DNA of 17,434 nt from Bacillota bacterium (GTDB lineage Bacteria; Bacillota; Sulfobacillia; RBS10-35; JAJYVN01): NCBI GenBank assembly GCA_021791995.1, contig JAJYVN010000026.1, forward strand, positions 1 to 17,434. Direction: 5' to 3'. The first letter of the stretch is position 1. Each line of letters opens with the position of its first letter. Of this stretch, positions 1 to 7,721 are shown piece by piece. The position numbers and the translations under genes are program-made. The notes below the pieces were generated by a model. The model worked only from the letters and a program-made list of their open reading frames with translations. It did no database searches and had not been told where the DNA came from.

Positions 1-123
1 AATAGCCCGTCGACCCAACTCACGCGCAAGCGGGTCGACTCCTTCTCCGCAAGGGGAGAGGGAACCATGGGCAACCGGCGCAAGCCGGATTGGGGCGGCA
101 CGAACAACGGTTGTCGCGGTTTG
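1..123. other. Gene-free left edge with three GCAA-loop hairpins (possible structured RNA)
   Basis: No coding region is supported here. Three stem-loops follow one another, each closed by the tetraloop GCAA. The first is a short stem at 23-25/30-32, nested in a longer inverted repeat GTCGACCC (9-16) / GGGTCGAC (32-39) that shares base 32 with it. The second is a six-pair stem including wobbles at 43-48/53-58. The third is a perfect five-pair stem at 75-79/84-88. A weaker hairpin at 104-107/111-114 follows. GCAA belongs to the GNRA class common in folded RNAs. The series suggests a structured RNA or the end of a mobile element, but no family is identified and the strand is not established. Confidence 0.35.
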
Positions 124-324
124 TCAGGCAAATCGGGCAGCAGTTGACACCACCATAGACCGTCGAATGAATGCAATCTGCCAGTAGAGGAGCTGGGCCT
201 GGGTTCGATCTTTAGAGTCTACCTTCGGCGTTCGCTTGGCCTGGAGCCAGTCAGCCAGGACGCTGGCCGCGGCATGTGCTCCTGCCGTAACGGCACCTGG
301 ATGAGCGCCGTTATTTCCGGACAT
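124..324 (-). CDS. Possible small downstream ORF (66 aa), unidentified
   Basis: This reading frame starts at an ATG (322-324) that overlaps the 3' end of the enolase-like gene by 14 nt, as in translational coupling. It would encode an Ala-rich 66-residue protein starting MSGNNGAHPGAV. No family is recognised. There is no clear transmembrane segment or signal peptide. The ribosome-binding sequence before the ATG is weak (GGTGGCG). It may be a last small member of the operon, a fragment of a lost gene, or chance. Its position right after the operon is the only argument for it. Confidence 0.22.
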   Translation of the reverse strand: MSGNNGAHPGAVTAGAHAAASVLADWLQAKRTPKVDSKDRTQAQLLYWQIAFIRRSMVVSTAARFA

Positions 325-1633
325 CGCCACCGTCGTGTCCGTTGGCTGTCGGGCCTCTGTCGATGGCAAGCCTTCCGGCATAGGAGTTTGGCGGTAACTC
401 GTCTGCGATACGGAGCAACTGGTTATACTTTGCCGTACGCTCCGCGGTCCGCGTTGCGCCTATCTTGATCTGATCGACGCCGAGCCCCACGGCCAGATCC
501 GCCAGCCAATGTTCCTCTGTCTCACCGGAACGCGCCGAGGCAATAGTGCGGTAACCGGTCTGCTTCGCCAACTGCACGAAGCCGATGGTTTCCGATAGGG
601 TTCCGACTTGGTTGCATTTCACCAAAACAGCGTTTGCGGCGCCCACCCTCACACCTTGCTGCAACCGGCCTGTATGGGTTGTGAACAAATCGTCGCCGAC
701 CACCTGGATGCGGCTGCCCAGGCGAGCGGTGAGGTGCGCCCAGCCCACCCAGTCGTCCTCATCCAGCGGATCCTCCACAGACACCAGGGGGTAGCACTCC
801 ACCCAGGATTCCACGAGTGTGGTAAGGGCCTCTGTGCTCAGTGTTTGTGGGGGTCGACGCAGAACATACTGACCGTCCCGTACAAGTTGGCTTGCGGCAA
901 CGTCGAGCGCCAGAGACACATCCGCGCCGGCGACAAGGCCCGCTCGTTCGATGGCCTCGACCGACCAGAGGAACCCAATGCTGTTTCGGGTGAGACGAGG
1001 CCCAAAGCCGCCTTCGTCCGCCAGAAGTGTGGAGCGTTTGCGGGTGCGGAGCAGATCGGCAGCAGCCAGGCGGACGTTGACTGCCATTTCGATCGCCATC
1101 TCCAAATTGGTCGCCCCGCGCGGGACGATGAGATAATCTTGCAAATCGGCGCCGCCGGGGGCATGACGTCCGCCCGAGAAGAGGTTGATCATGGGTAGCG
1201 GCAGTCGAGGTAGCGTTCCTGCGAGGTCTGCGAAGTGGCGCCAGAGCGGAACGTGACGGTGTGCCGCGGCGGCATGCGCGACCGCTAGCGAGACGGCCAA
1301 AAGAGAATTGGCGCCCAGTTGTGCGTGTCCTGGGGTGTTGTCTGCCGCAATGAGTATGGCATCAACGTCAGCTTGCAACAAAGCAGAGTGCCCGATCAGC
1401 CGGGGTGCCAAGATCTCCCGGACCGCAGCCACTGCGCGGCGCACGCCCTGACCGCGCAATCGTGTGCCACCGTCTCGCACCTCAACCGCCTCATGCCGTC
1501 CGGTGGACGCCCCAGAGGGCACCATGGCCCGTCCGGTCGCTCCACTTTCCATGGTCACGCACGCCTCCAAGGTAGGTTGCCCACGGCCATCGTACAACTC
1601 CCGGGCAGTCACATCGGTAATCGCCTCGCTCAA
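311..1633 (-). CDS. Enolase-family lyase, divergent paralogue with altered active-site residues
   Basis: Full-length enolase-fold protein (440 aa; E. coli enolase is 432). Conserved: the N-terminal ITDVTARELYDGRG block, the mobile loop SGASTG (40-45), DEGG (206-209), metal ligands D244, E287 and D314, the general-base lysine K339, K390, and KYNQLLRI near the C terminus. Changed: the acidic residue equivalent to E. coli E167 is D166; the His of the SHRSGE block (E. coli H369) is A367; DSRGNPT reads DGRGQPT; and the loop HADNNVD reads HAPGGAD. Classical enolase interconverts 2-phosphoglycerate and phosphoenolpyruvate. The operon context and these changes suggest a related phosphorylated acid as substrate, which is inference. 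I chose the TTG start at 1633 because it overlaps the upstream stop as TTGA, follows a GGGAGG site by about 9 nt, and gives a typical enolase N terminus. The longer GTG start at 1651 is less likely. Confidence 0.88.
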   Translation of the reverse strand: MSEAITDVTARELYDGRGQPTLEACVTMESGATGRAMVPSGASTGRHEAVEVRDGGTRLRGQGVRRAVAAVREILAPRLIGHSALLQADVDAILIAADNTPGHAQLGANSLLAVSLAVAHAAAAHRHVPLWRHFADLAGTLPRLPLPMINLFSGGRHAPGGADLQDYLIVPRGATNLEMAIEMAVNVRLAAADLLRTRKRSTLLADEGGFGPRLTRNSIGFLWSVEAIERAGLVAGADVSLALDVAASQLVRDGQYVLRRPPQTLSTEALTTLVESWVECYPLVSVEDPLDEDDWVGWAHLTARLGSRIQVVGDDLFTTHTGRLQQGVRVGAANAVLVKCNQVGTLSETIGFVQLAKQTGYRTIASARSGETEEHWLADLAVGLGVDQIKIGATRTAERTAKYNQLLRIADELPPNSYAGRLAIDRGPTANGHDGGDVRK

Positions 1634-2637
1634 GGGGTTGTCGCCTCCCACACGTCACTTAATCCCGACCGTCGGCCTTCCAGGATGTCGGACGCGAGTT
1701 GCCGAACCTGAGCGCGTGTGGAGTCGTCCTGGATGTATTCCACGGGTGATTTCCCATCGACGCGCGCGAGCAATAAACATCCCAACTGCCCCATGACCTC
1801 TTGCTCCAACGGCACAAGGTCCGGCCAACCGGAGGAGCTCCGGTAGGCGTTCCAAAAGGCCTTGGCTACCCGGTTGAATGCCACGGCATAGTGTGGAAGG
1901 TGGAGGGCTTTGAGCGTCAGGTGGGTGAGAAAGAAGGCGGGGTCGAAGGCGCGGCATCCCCAGTGGCTGACCTCGTAATCGAGAAGGACCGGTCGTCCCT
2001 CCGCAACGAGGATGTTCTTAGGGCTGAAATCGCCGTGCACCAAACACGCGGTTTGGTCCATGGCGAACGCGGCTTGTGCGGTGATCGCTGCGACCAACCC
2101 GGCATGGCGCGCCGCGGCCGTCTCATAGTAGGGTTCAATGCGCAGTTGCCGGAAGAGGGCTCGTTCGTGGAATGCCTCACGCACGTCACTTCGTCTCTGT
2201 GTTTCGGACTGAAGCTGGCCCAACAAGCGCCCGCAGGCGCGGATGGTTGTACTCGGGATCGTTCCAGCCAAAAGCATCGTCTTGAGGTTCTGAGCGCTCT
2301 TCGGTAGCGCAGTCATTGCCAGCACGCGGTTGACGGCGTCGTAGAAAACGAGATCTGGTACCGAACCCGCCGGCAGCACTGTGGCCAAAAGAGCAAGCGC
2401 TCTGGCCTCGACGGCTGTGCGCGCGGGGTCGGCAACCCAATCGGCCGCCACCCGCAGACGTGCTCTGGCTTGTTTGAGTACCCAGCGGAGTGGCCCGGCC
2501 TCCACCAGGATTACCTCGCCGGAGACACCACCTCCCATGGCCCGTGCCTGGCACGGCGTAGCCTCTGGAATATGCCCTGTGGCAGATAGGTACGTGCAGG
2601 CGTTGTCGATGTTCAGGTCGATCGCCGTAGCTCCCAC
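1630..2637 (-). CDS. APH / methylthioribose-kinase-like small-molecule kinase
   Basis: A 335-aa protein of the aminoglycoside phosphotransferase/choline kinase-like fold. Visible are a Gly-rich loop GGGVSG (35-40), the ATP-binding Lys in WVLKQAR (K55), the catalytic loop HGDFSPKN (201-208, base D203), and the metal-binding Asp in VLLDYE (D220). The segment after K55, with VADPARTAVEARAL, recalls methylthioribose kinase (MtnK). The protein is shorter than usual MtnK (about 400 aa), and no MtnA isomerase gene is nearby, so the substrate is more likely a sugar of this operon (inference). The GTG start at 2637 has GGAGG 7 nt upstream and lies 17 nt after the preceding stop. The ATG at 2682 would overlap the upstream gene by 28 nt and lacks this site. 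The stop overlaps the enolase-like start. Confidence 0.8.
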   Translation of the reverse strand: MGATAIDLNIDNACTYLSATGHIPEATPCQARAMGGGVSGEVILVEAGPLRWVLKQARARLRVAADWVADPARTAVEARALALLATVLPAGSVPDLVFYDAVNRVLAMTALPKSAQNLKTMLLAGTIPSTTIRACGRLLGQLQSETQRRSDVREAFHERALFRQLRIEPYYETAAARHAGLVAAITAQAAFAMDQTACLVHGDFSPKNILVAEGRPVLLDYEVSHWGCRAFDPAFFLTHLTLKALHLPHYAVAFNRVAKAFWNAYRSSSGWPDLVPLEQEVMGQLGCLLLARVDGKSPVEYIQDDSTRAQVRQLASDILEGRRSGLSDVWEATTP

Positions 2638-2654
2638 GGCGTAGCCTCCAGTAC

Positions 2655-3791
2655 TCAGAGTGCGTTCGGCACCGTGGTCCAACGGCCGCTGGCGGCGGAC
2701 TCGTATGCTGCATGGATAACGGCTTGTACCGCCGTGCCCTGTCTGAAGTCCGGTTCAGCCGGGGTCCCCTGCACGGCCGCTTGCAGGAACGCGAATTGCG
2801 ATGCGATGTGGGCCCGGCTGTACCCGAGCGCGCACTTGGGCGGAGGAGAAACGGCGGGTGCCGGATACTTCTGTACGGTGGCAATGCGCGTGACGCCGCG
2901 CATGTCCGGTGCCGCGGTAGCATCGAAAAACTCGAGCCAGTTGGGGTCCATCAGGTTGAACCCCAAAGCGCCTCGGCTGCCGTTCACCGTGAAGTGCAGA
3001 TCATCCTCCGAACCAGTGGCGACGCGGCTGAGTTCACAGGTGCCAAGGGCCCCGTTCCCGAACCGGAGCAAGAGGACCAGGGCGTCCTCCACGTCCACGG
3101 GCACCCGTTCGGCACTCTGGTGTGATACGGGGCGCTGGGTGATGAAGGTCGCCGAGGATGCGACCACGGATTCGATGGGGCCAGCCAGCATCAGGGCCAG
3201 ATCCAGGAGGTGCGGGCCGAGGTCCATGAGGGCGCCACCGCCCGTCACCGACCGCTGCAGTCGCCACTCCAGGGGCCGGTCGGGATCGACGTAGCCGGAG
3301 TGCAGATATGTGCCGCGAAAGTGATAGATTTGACCCAGTGCGTTACGGCTCACCAATTCGCGTGCCCGCGAGAGGGCGGGAAAATAGCGGTATTCGGAGA
3401 CGATCTGGTGCGTAACACCGGACGTCAGAGCGAGGTTACGCAGACCCACAGCTTGCCCGAGGTCGAGGCCAAGGGGTTTTTCACAATAGACATGCTTATG
3501 CGCCTTAAGGGCAGCCTGCACCACGTCAAAGTGAAACGCGTTCGGTGTACACACATCCACCGCGTCGATCGTCGGGTCGGCGAGGACGGCCTCCCAGTCG
3601 CTGCTCCAGTGATGGGCTTCTGCCTCCTCAGCACCTTCCTGAGCCCGCTCGGCATCAACGTCACAGACGCAGGTCACTCTGGGCCTGACCGCTAGCGGGG
3701 CGTAGAGAAGAGGAATCGAGCGCCAAGCATACGCGTGCAGGCGACCGAGCTGGCCGAAGCCGATCAGGGCGATGCGTAACTCGTTGCTCAT
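2655..3791 (-). CDS. Gfo/Idh/MocA-family NAD(P)-dependent oxidoreductase
   Basis: A 378-aa protein with the family's two-domain order. The N-terminal Rossmann fold has the dinucleotide motif GFGQLG (11-16) and an acidic strand end CDVD. The EKPLGLD motif follows, with the signature Lys at 105, then the α/β substrate domain with GGGALMDLGPHLLDL, which includes the D190/H194 pair typical of the active site. Family members oxidise or reduce ring hydroxyls of sugars, inositols and glycosides with bound NAD(P). The substrate cannot be read from sequence. The ATG overlaps the PfkB stop as ATGA, and GAAGGAGGAG lies just upstream, so the start is well supported. It is the only clear redox enzyme of this operon. 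Confidence 0.9.
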   Translation of the reverse strand: MSNELRIALIGFGQLGRLHAYAWRSIPLLYAPLAVRPRVTCVCDVDAERAQEGAEEAEAHHWSSDWEAVLADPTIDAVDVCTPNAFHFDVVQAALKAHKHVYCEKPLGLDLGQAVGLRNLALTSGVTHQIVSEYRYFPALSRARELVSRNALGQIYHFRGTYLHSGYVDPDRPLEWRLQRSVTGGGALMDLGPHLLDLALMLAGPIESVVASSATFITQRPVSHQSAERVPVDVEDALVLLLRFGNGALGTCELSRVATGSEDDLHFTVNGSRGALGFNLMDPNWLEFFDATAAPDMRGVTRIATVQKYPAPAVSPPPKCALGYSRAHIASQFAFLQAAVQGTPAEPDFRQGTAVQAVIHAAYESAASGRWTTVPNAL

Positions 3792-4735
3792 GGGTGGAGC
3801 TCCTCCTTACCAACCGTGTCGGAGGTACCGGGAACAGGGTCCTTGTGCACGCACCAGCTCGTGCCACCCCAATGCTGAACGCACGCCGCCCCTGCGGCGG
3901 CCCCTCCATGCAGCGCCTCTTCCGGAGAACCGCCGGCGGTCCAAACGGACAGAAAGCCGGCGACGAACGCATCACCCGCGCCCGTTGTATCCACGGCGCG
4001 CACCGGCAGCGCAGCGCACGAGACTACCCTGTGCTTGCTGTTCACCAGTACTGCGCCATCCCCACCGAGTTTGACGCAGGCGTACCGGGCACCTAGATCG
4101 ACCAGACCGGTGGCGATCGCGTTCGGATTCTGGCATCCGGTGACGAGCGTTCCCTCGAGGTGGTTCACAAAGCAGAGATCCAGATAGGGGAGGGCACCAT
4201 GCAAATCCATCATAGCCACGCTCGGACCCGTGGCCGTGTCCATCGATGTCGGAAGACCAAGCTCTCGCGCGCGCCGCAACAGGTGGGTGAGTTCGGCGCC
4301 CGTCAATTGTGCCAAGACGCCTGCCCCTCCGATGTGTAGCCAGGAGACCTGCGTTAGGTGGGGTTCCAGATCCGCAGAGCAGAGGGCGGCGTTTGCGCCA
4401 GGGTGGTGGAGAAAGCTGCGTTCCCCACCCGGACTCACCAGCACCACCGATAGTCCCGTTGGGCGGTGTGGATCGGACTGCAATGCGCTCGTACCAACCT
4501 GGCAAGCCTCAAGTTCGGAACGCAGCACTGCCCCAAGCGGATCGCGGCCGATCCGTCCGCCCAATGTCACAGAGCATCCAAAATGAGCCAGGCCGATGCC
4601 CGTGTTATAGGCGGAGCCGCCTCCTGTGACGGTGGCGGTCTCCGGAAACAGAATGTCTCCTGGCGGAGGCAACACATCAACGACGCCCACCACGACATCC
4701 ACGCAAAGGACCCCGGCGCAGAGAATCGCGGTCAC
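3788..4735 (-). CDS. PfkB/ribokinase-family sugar kinase
   Basis: A 315-aa PfkB-family kinase of normal length. The N-terminal sugar-binding region has VTGGGSAYNTGIGLAHFG (about 37-53), followed by GRIGRDPLG. The C-terminal signature DTTGAGDAFVAGF (249-261) carries the anion hole and catalytic base D255. FVNHLEG (189-195) matches the family's N..E segment near the ATP/Mg site. It should phosphorylate a sugar or sugar phosphate from ATP in the cytoplasm; the substrate is unknown. The GTG start overlaps the SIS stop as GTGA, and GAGAGG lies 4 nt upstream. The stop overlaps the next ATG by 4 nt, so the gene is in the middle of a translationally coupled operon. Confidence 0.9.
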   Translation of the reverse strand: MTAILCAGVLCVDVVVGVVDVLPPPGDILFPETATVTGGGSAYNTGIGLAHFGCSVTLGGRIGRDPLGAVLRSELEACQVGTSALQSDPHRPTGLSVVLVSPGGERSFLHHPGANAALCSADLEPHLTQVSWLHIGGAGVLAQLTGAELTHLLRRARELGLPTSMDTATGPSVAMMDLHGALPYLDLCFVNHLEGTLVTGCQNPNAIATGLVDLGARYACVKLGGDGAVLVNSKHRVVSCAALPVRAVDTTGAGDAFVAGFLSVWTAGGSPEEALHGGAAAGAACVQHWGGTSWCVHKDPVPGTSDTVGKEELHP

Positions 4736-5376
4736 TGACCTCTCACTCCATTGGTCTGGTCACGCAAAGCCGCTTCCGCCCGGTCCACGAGGTCCCCGCG
4801 AATGAATTGCGTGAATGCGTGATTCAGCGTGAGATGTAGGTCCTCGACGACGCCGTAGTCGGTGGATGGTAAGACCAGGGTGAAGTCGGCAAGTTCTGCG
4901 AGACGTCCGCGCCGGGCCCCCACAATGGCCACAAACAACGCCTGTGCGCGGCGCGCCACGAGCCCCGCCTGCACCAGATTCTCGGAGTCACCAGAAACGG
5001 AGAGCGCAACCACCATGTCCCCGGAACGGATCCAGTTGAGAAGTTGTTCTGCCAGTGACGCATCGTAGGAGACGTCATTCGCCAGGGCCGTAAGCCACGG
5101 TAGCTCTCCTGCGCAACTGTGCACCCGAAACCGTAGCTGTCCGGGGACCGCGGCGCCCTTGCCAAAGTCGCACACCCAGTGAGCGGCAGTGGCGGCACTC
5201 CCGCCGTTGCCCAGGACGAACAGTTGTCGGCCTTCCTGGCGCACCCGCTCTAACTCGGCATAGAGCCGCTCTAGGTCGCGATCGGAAATCGCAGCGCGCG
5301 TGCGATCGAATTCCGCGCAGTACCAGCGCCAGTAGTCTGTGAGCGTCCGCGGTGTGACTGCATCAGGCATCGTCAT
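4732..5376 (-). CDS. SIS-domain phosphosugar isomerase (GmhA-like)
   Basis: A 214-aa single SIS-domain protein, close in size to sedoheptulose-7-phosphate isomerase GmhA. The phosphate-binding turn is GNGGSAATAAH (56-66), and the second SIS signature is ALSVSGDSENL (about 124-134). By rough alignment with GmhA the metal/catalytic positions read H66, D70 (Glu in GmhA), E178 (Gln in GmhA) and H186, so the site is related but not identical. It probably isomerises a ketose/aldose phosphate made by one of the operon's kinases. No hldE/hldD heptose genes are seen, so a lipopolysaccharide role is not supported. ATG overlaps the upstream TGA as ATGA with a GGGGGGA stretch before it. Confidence 0.85.
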   Translation of the reverse strand: MTMPDAVTPRTLTDYWRWYCAEFDRTRAAISDRDLERLYAELERVRQEGRQLFVLGNGGSAATAAHWVCDFGKGAAVPGQLRFRVHSCAGELPWLTALANDVSYDASLAEQLLNWIRSGDMVVALSVSGDSENLVQAGLVARRAQALFVAIVGARRGRLAELADFTLVLPSTDYGVVEDLHLTLNHAFTQFIRGDLVDRAEAALRDQTNGVRGQ

Positions 5377-6314
5377 CGTGTCCCCCCGTTGTCAGCGATC
5401 AAAGCCGCAGCCCCGAGCAGCGCCGCGCGGTCACCGAGGGCTGTTCGGCACAGCAATGGGCCGGATCCCTCACCGTTCCGTTCCGGGATGTGGCCTTCGG
5501 CGGAGCGGCGTACCGTGTCCAGATAGGGGCCGAACGAAGTCATCACCCCTCCTCCGAGCACGATCAAGGAGGGATCCAGAAGATTGACGATCGTGGCGAC
5601 GACACCGCCTAGAGTTTCGCCGACCGAGATCAGAAGGCGCTGCGCGCGGAGATCCCCGAGCTCCGCAGCACGGAACACCTCCTCGGCCTGCTTTGCGATC
5701 CCTCCGGCGTTTCGATAGCGCCGGACGATGGCAGGGCCGCTGACAAGAGTCTCTACGCACCCGCGTCGGCCGCAGGTGCACCGGCGCCCGTTGGGTTTGA
5801 CCGTGAGGTGTCCGATCTCCCCCGCCATACCTCGGTGCCCACGGTACAGGTTGCCGTTGATGACGATCGCGCCACCGACCCCGGTGCTGACCTGAAGCCA
5901 GACGTGATGCGCTGATCCTGCCGCAGCCCCCCACCTCGTTTCGGCGATGGCGCAACAATTCACGTCGTTGTCCATGCGCACGGGCAGACCCAGGTGCCGA
6001 CTCAAAAGCGCTGCCAGGGGTACGTCATGCCAGGCGGGCCAATCGAAGACACGATGCAGGATCGTACCCGCGGGGTCGACCGGACCAGGTACTGAGAGTC
6101 CCAAGCCCGCGATGCGCGGGTAACCTGCAGCGGCATGGACCTCCCGCCAGCGTTCGGCGAATTGCTCAACCGCCTCGGACGGGCTCATGCGACTGGGGGT
6201 TGGCCAGCGCCGATCCACCAAGACGCGTCCGTCGTGCTCCACCACGGCCACGGCGGTTTTGGTGCCTCCCATGTCAAGGGCTCCACAGAGCGTCGCATCC
6301 ATTTCCCCTGTCAC
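5373..6314 (-). CDS. ROK-family sugar kinase
   Basis: A 313-aa ROK protein without the N-terminal HTH of NagC/Mlc-type repressors, hence a kinase. Visible are ATP phosphate-1 motif DMGGTKTAVAVV (14-25), LSVPGPVD (73-80), catalytic Asp in MDNDVNCCAIAE (D117), STGVGGAIV (143-151), and the ROK zinc motif: H169 in GEIGH plus C179, C181 and C186 in CTCGRRGC. These features fit glucokinase, fructokinase or N-acetylmannosamine kinase; specificity is not determined. The GTG at 6314 lies 5 nt after the regulator stop. An ATG at 6302 is an alternative start, with AGGGG only 2 nt before it. Confidence 0.9.
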   Translation of the reverse strand: MTGEMDATLCGALDMGGTKTAVAVVEHDGRVLVDRRWPTPSRMSPSEAVEQFAERWREVHAAAGYPRIAGLGLSVPGPVDPAGTILHRVFDWPAWHDVPLAALLSRHLGLPVRMDNDVNCCAIAETRWGAAAGSAHHVWLQVSTGVGGAIVINGNLYRGHRGMAGEIGHLTVKPNGRRCTCGRRGCVETLVSGPAIVRRYRNAGGIAKQAEEVFRAAELGDLRAQRLLISVGETLGGVVATIVNLLDPSLIVLGGGVMTSFGPYLDTVRRSAEGHIPERNGEGSGPLLCRTALGDRAALLGAAALIADNGGTR

Positions 6315-6319
6315 CCAAC

Positions 6320-7168
6320 TTATGCCAGCGTCAGATTCACGCCAGTGCGCGTGATCGCTTGCTGCGCTTCGAGCGGCAGATCGCGATCGGTCACAACTTC
6401 GTCAATCTCGTTCAGGGGACAGACGATCGACATCGATGTCCTCCCATACTTGCTCGCATCCGCGACAAGAATCGATCGATCGGCAGCGGCGATCATATGC
6501 CGTTTGATGGCCGCCATTTGGACGTTTGCCTCACTGAGTCCGTGTATGGTGTCGAACGCGGGAATCCCCAAGATGGCGAGGTCTGCGTGATAGCCCTTCA
6601 ATTGATTCTCTGCCTCTGGACCGCAGGTAGCCAAGGCATAGTCTACCAGATGGCCCCCAAGTACAAAGACGTGGATCCGCTGGTGCCCCCGGAGCGCCAT
6701 GGCGACGTTCAGTCCCGGTGTGATGACGGTGGTGGAGATGTGGGCAATGGCCTTGGCGATGGCGACGGCCGTGCTTCCGGCGTCGAGGATGATGGTCTGC
6801 TCCTCGCGGACGCGGCAGGCCACCATAGCCGCCAAACGCTCTTTCACTTCTCGGTGATCGGCCGCCCGACGGTTAAAGTCCATCTCGACGCTCGTTCCCA
6901 CATTCAGAATGGCGCCCCCGTGTGTCCGACGGAGTTGACCCTGTCGCTGCATTGCGGATAGGTCTTCGCGGATGGTGACCTGCGAGACGTGGAAACGCTC
7001 CGCGAGATCCCGTACGCGCACGCGGCCGTGCATCTGGAGGACGTCAAAAATATGTCCCCGCCGCTCGGCAACGAGTTCTGGTGAGTGGTCCTCGTTTGAT
7101 GCCGTCCGCTCGGATTCAACCTCTTGCGTTCGCTTTCGGTCCGCCATGTCTGTGCTCATGGAACTCAT
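6320..7168 (-). CDS. DeoR-family transcriptional regulator
   Basis: A 282-aa regulator. After a polar N-terminal tail of about 35 residues, the winged HTH reads RVRDLAERFHVSQVTIREDL, then RRTHGGAIL, the DeoR-type signature. The C-terminal sugar-phosphate-sensing domain (DeoRC) has ILDAGSTAVAIA and VADASKYGRTS, typical ligand-site segments. It is the first gene of the operon and should respond to a phosphorylated intermediate, usually as a repressor of its own operon (inference). The frame stays open upstream to 7384, but that extension crosses the promoter region and is unlike DeoR proteins. ATGs at 7168, 7159 and 7147 are all possible; none has a strong ribosome site. Confidence 0.88.
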   Translation of the reverse strand: MSSMSTDMADRKRTQEVESERTASNEDHSPELVAERRGHIFDVLQMHGRVRVRDLAERFHVSQVTIREDLSAMQRQGQLRRTHGGAILNVGTSVEMDFNRRAADHREVKERLAAMVACRVREEQTIILDAGSTAVAIAKAIAHISTTVITPGLNVAMALRGHQRIHVFVLGGHLVDYALATCGPEAENQLKGYHADLAILGIPAFDTIHGLSEANVQMAAIKRHMIAAADRSILVADASKYGRTSMSIVCPLNEIDEVVTDRDLPLEAQQAITRTGVNLTLA

Positions 7169-7721
7169 ATTAACTTGCGGATCCCGAAAAGGGAAGGGGG
7201 TTGGTGGCGCAGGGTGCCTCCAAGCCAGCATGCTGCCGAAGGGTCGAGGCGTTGATAAGCGCGAGGTTGACGCAAGCGAAATAATACCCTTATACTTTTG
7301 GCATAAAACATATGGGAAGTGTGTTGCGCTTTGTTTCGGCTTTGTGTTCCGATGTGCGCTTGGGTGTCCCGTGTGCGCCGTCACGACTGTGGATCGGTGC
7401 CCTTAGCGCGGAGCTTGAGCCGAGGGGATCGAGTGCAATGGGGATATCCGAAGGGCGCTTGCAGTTCGGCCGGGGTGGCGCTCCCGCGATCGCCGTATGA
7501 CGCATTTTTGGAGGGTGATTCTGCGTGGAGCCGTGGAAAGATCCGTCTCGTCGGGCACGAGCGAGGGCGACGTCGGGTCGGCCCTTGTGAGGGCGTTCGG
7601 TGGTGCGCGCGGAATCCGCATTTGGGTATTAATGACGCGGGGGTTGCGTTGTGTCGACGTGGCGCGGCTGACGAGCGCAAGAACCGTCAGGGGCGTGGGA
7701 GCGGTGCCTTAACCCCATCTT
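7169..7721. other. Gene-free divergent control region
   Basis: No gene is supported between the DeoR start and the ABC ATPase remnant. Short open frames here resemble no protein family I know. The stretch near 7279-7316 is clearly AT-richer than its surroundings and holds promoter-like elements facing both ways. The rest (about 7320-7720) is GC-rich without visible structure and may include eroded 5' sequence of the former plus-strand transport genes. Confidence 0.5.
7267..7296 (+). promoter_or_regulatory. Candidate promoter, with an overlapping minus-strand -10
   Basis: On the plus strand TTGACG (7267-7272) is followed after 18 nt by TATACT (7291-7296), each matching five of six consensus bases of the sigma-70-type boxes. 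On the minus strand TATTAT (7286-7281) is a fair -10 for the DeoR operon, but its -35 is poor. The two would overlap, so one regulator bound here could affect both directions. This is motif reading only. Confidence 0.45.

Noticed and set aside
1..123. Assignment of the hairpins to a HEARO/ωRNA or group II intron
   Set aside because: I cannot match the consensus from memory, and no IscB, TnpB or reverse-transcriptase gene is visible; only a generic structured-RNA suggestion is kept.
283..295. TGCCG-TAA-CGGCA hairpin as terminator of the minus-strand operon
   Set aside because: The stem is only five pairs, and no T-tract follows on the minus strand.
1634..1651. GTG start at 1651 for the enolase-like gene
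   Set aside because: The TTG at 1633 gives the TTGA overlap, a well-spaced GGGAGG site and the usual enolase N terminus.
7169..7384. N-terminal extension of the DeoR regulator to 7384
   Set aside because: It would cover the AT-rich promoter islet, and its residues do not look like a DeoR N terminus.
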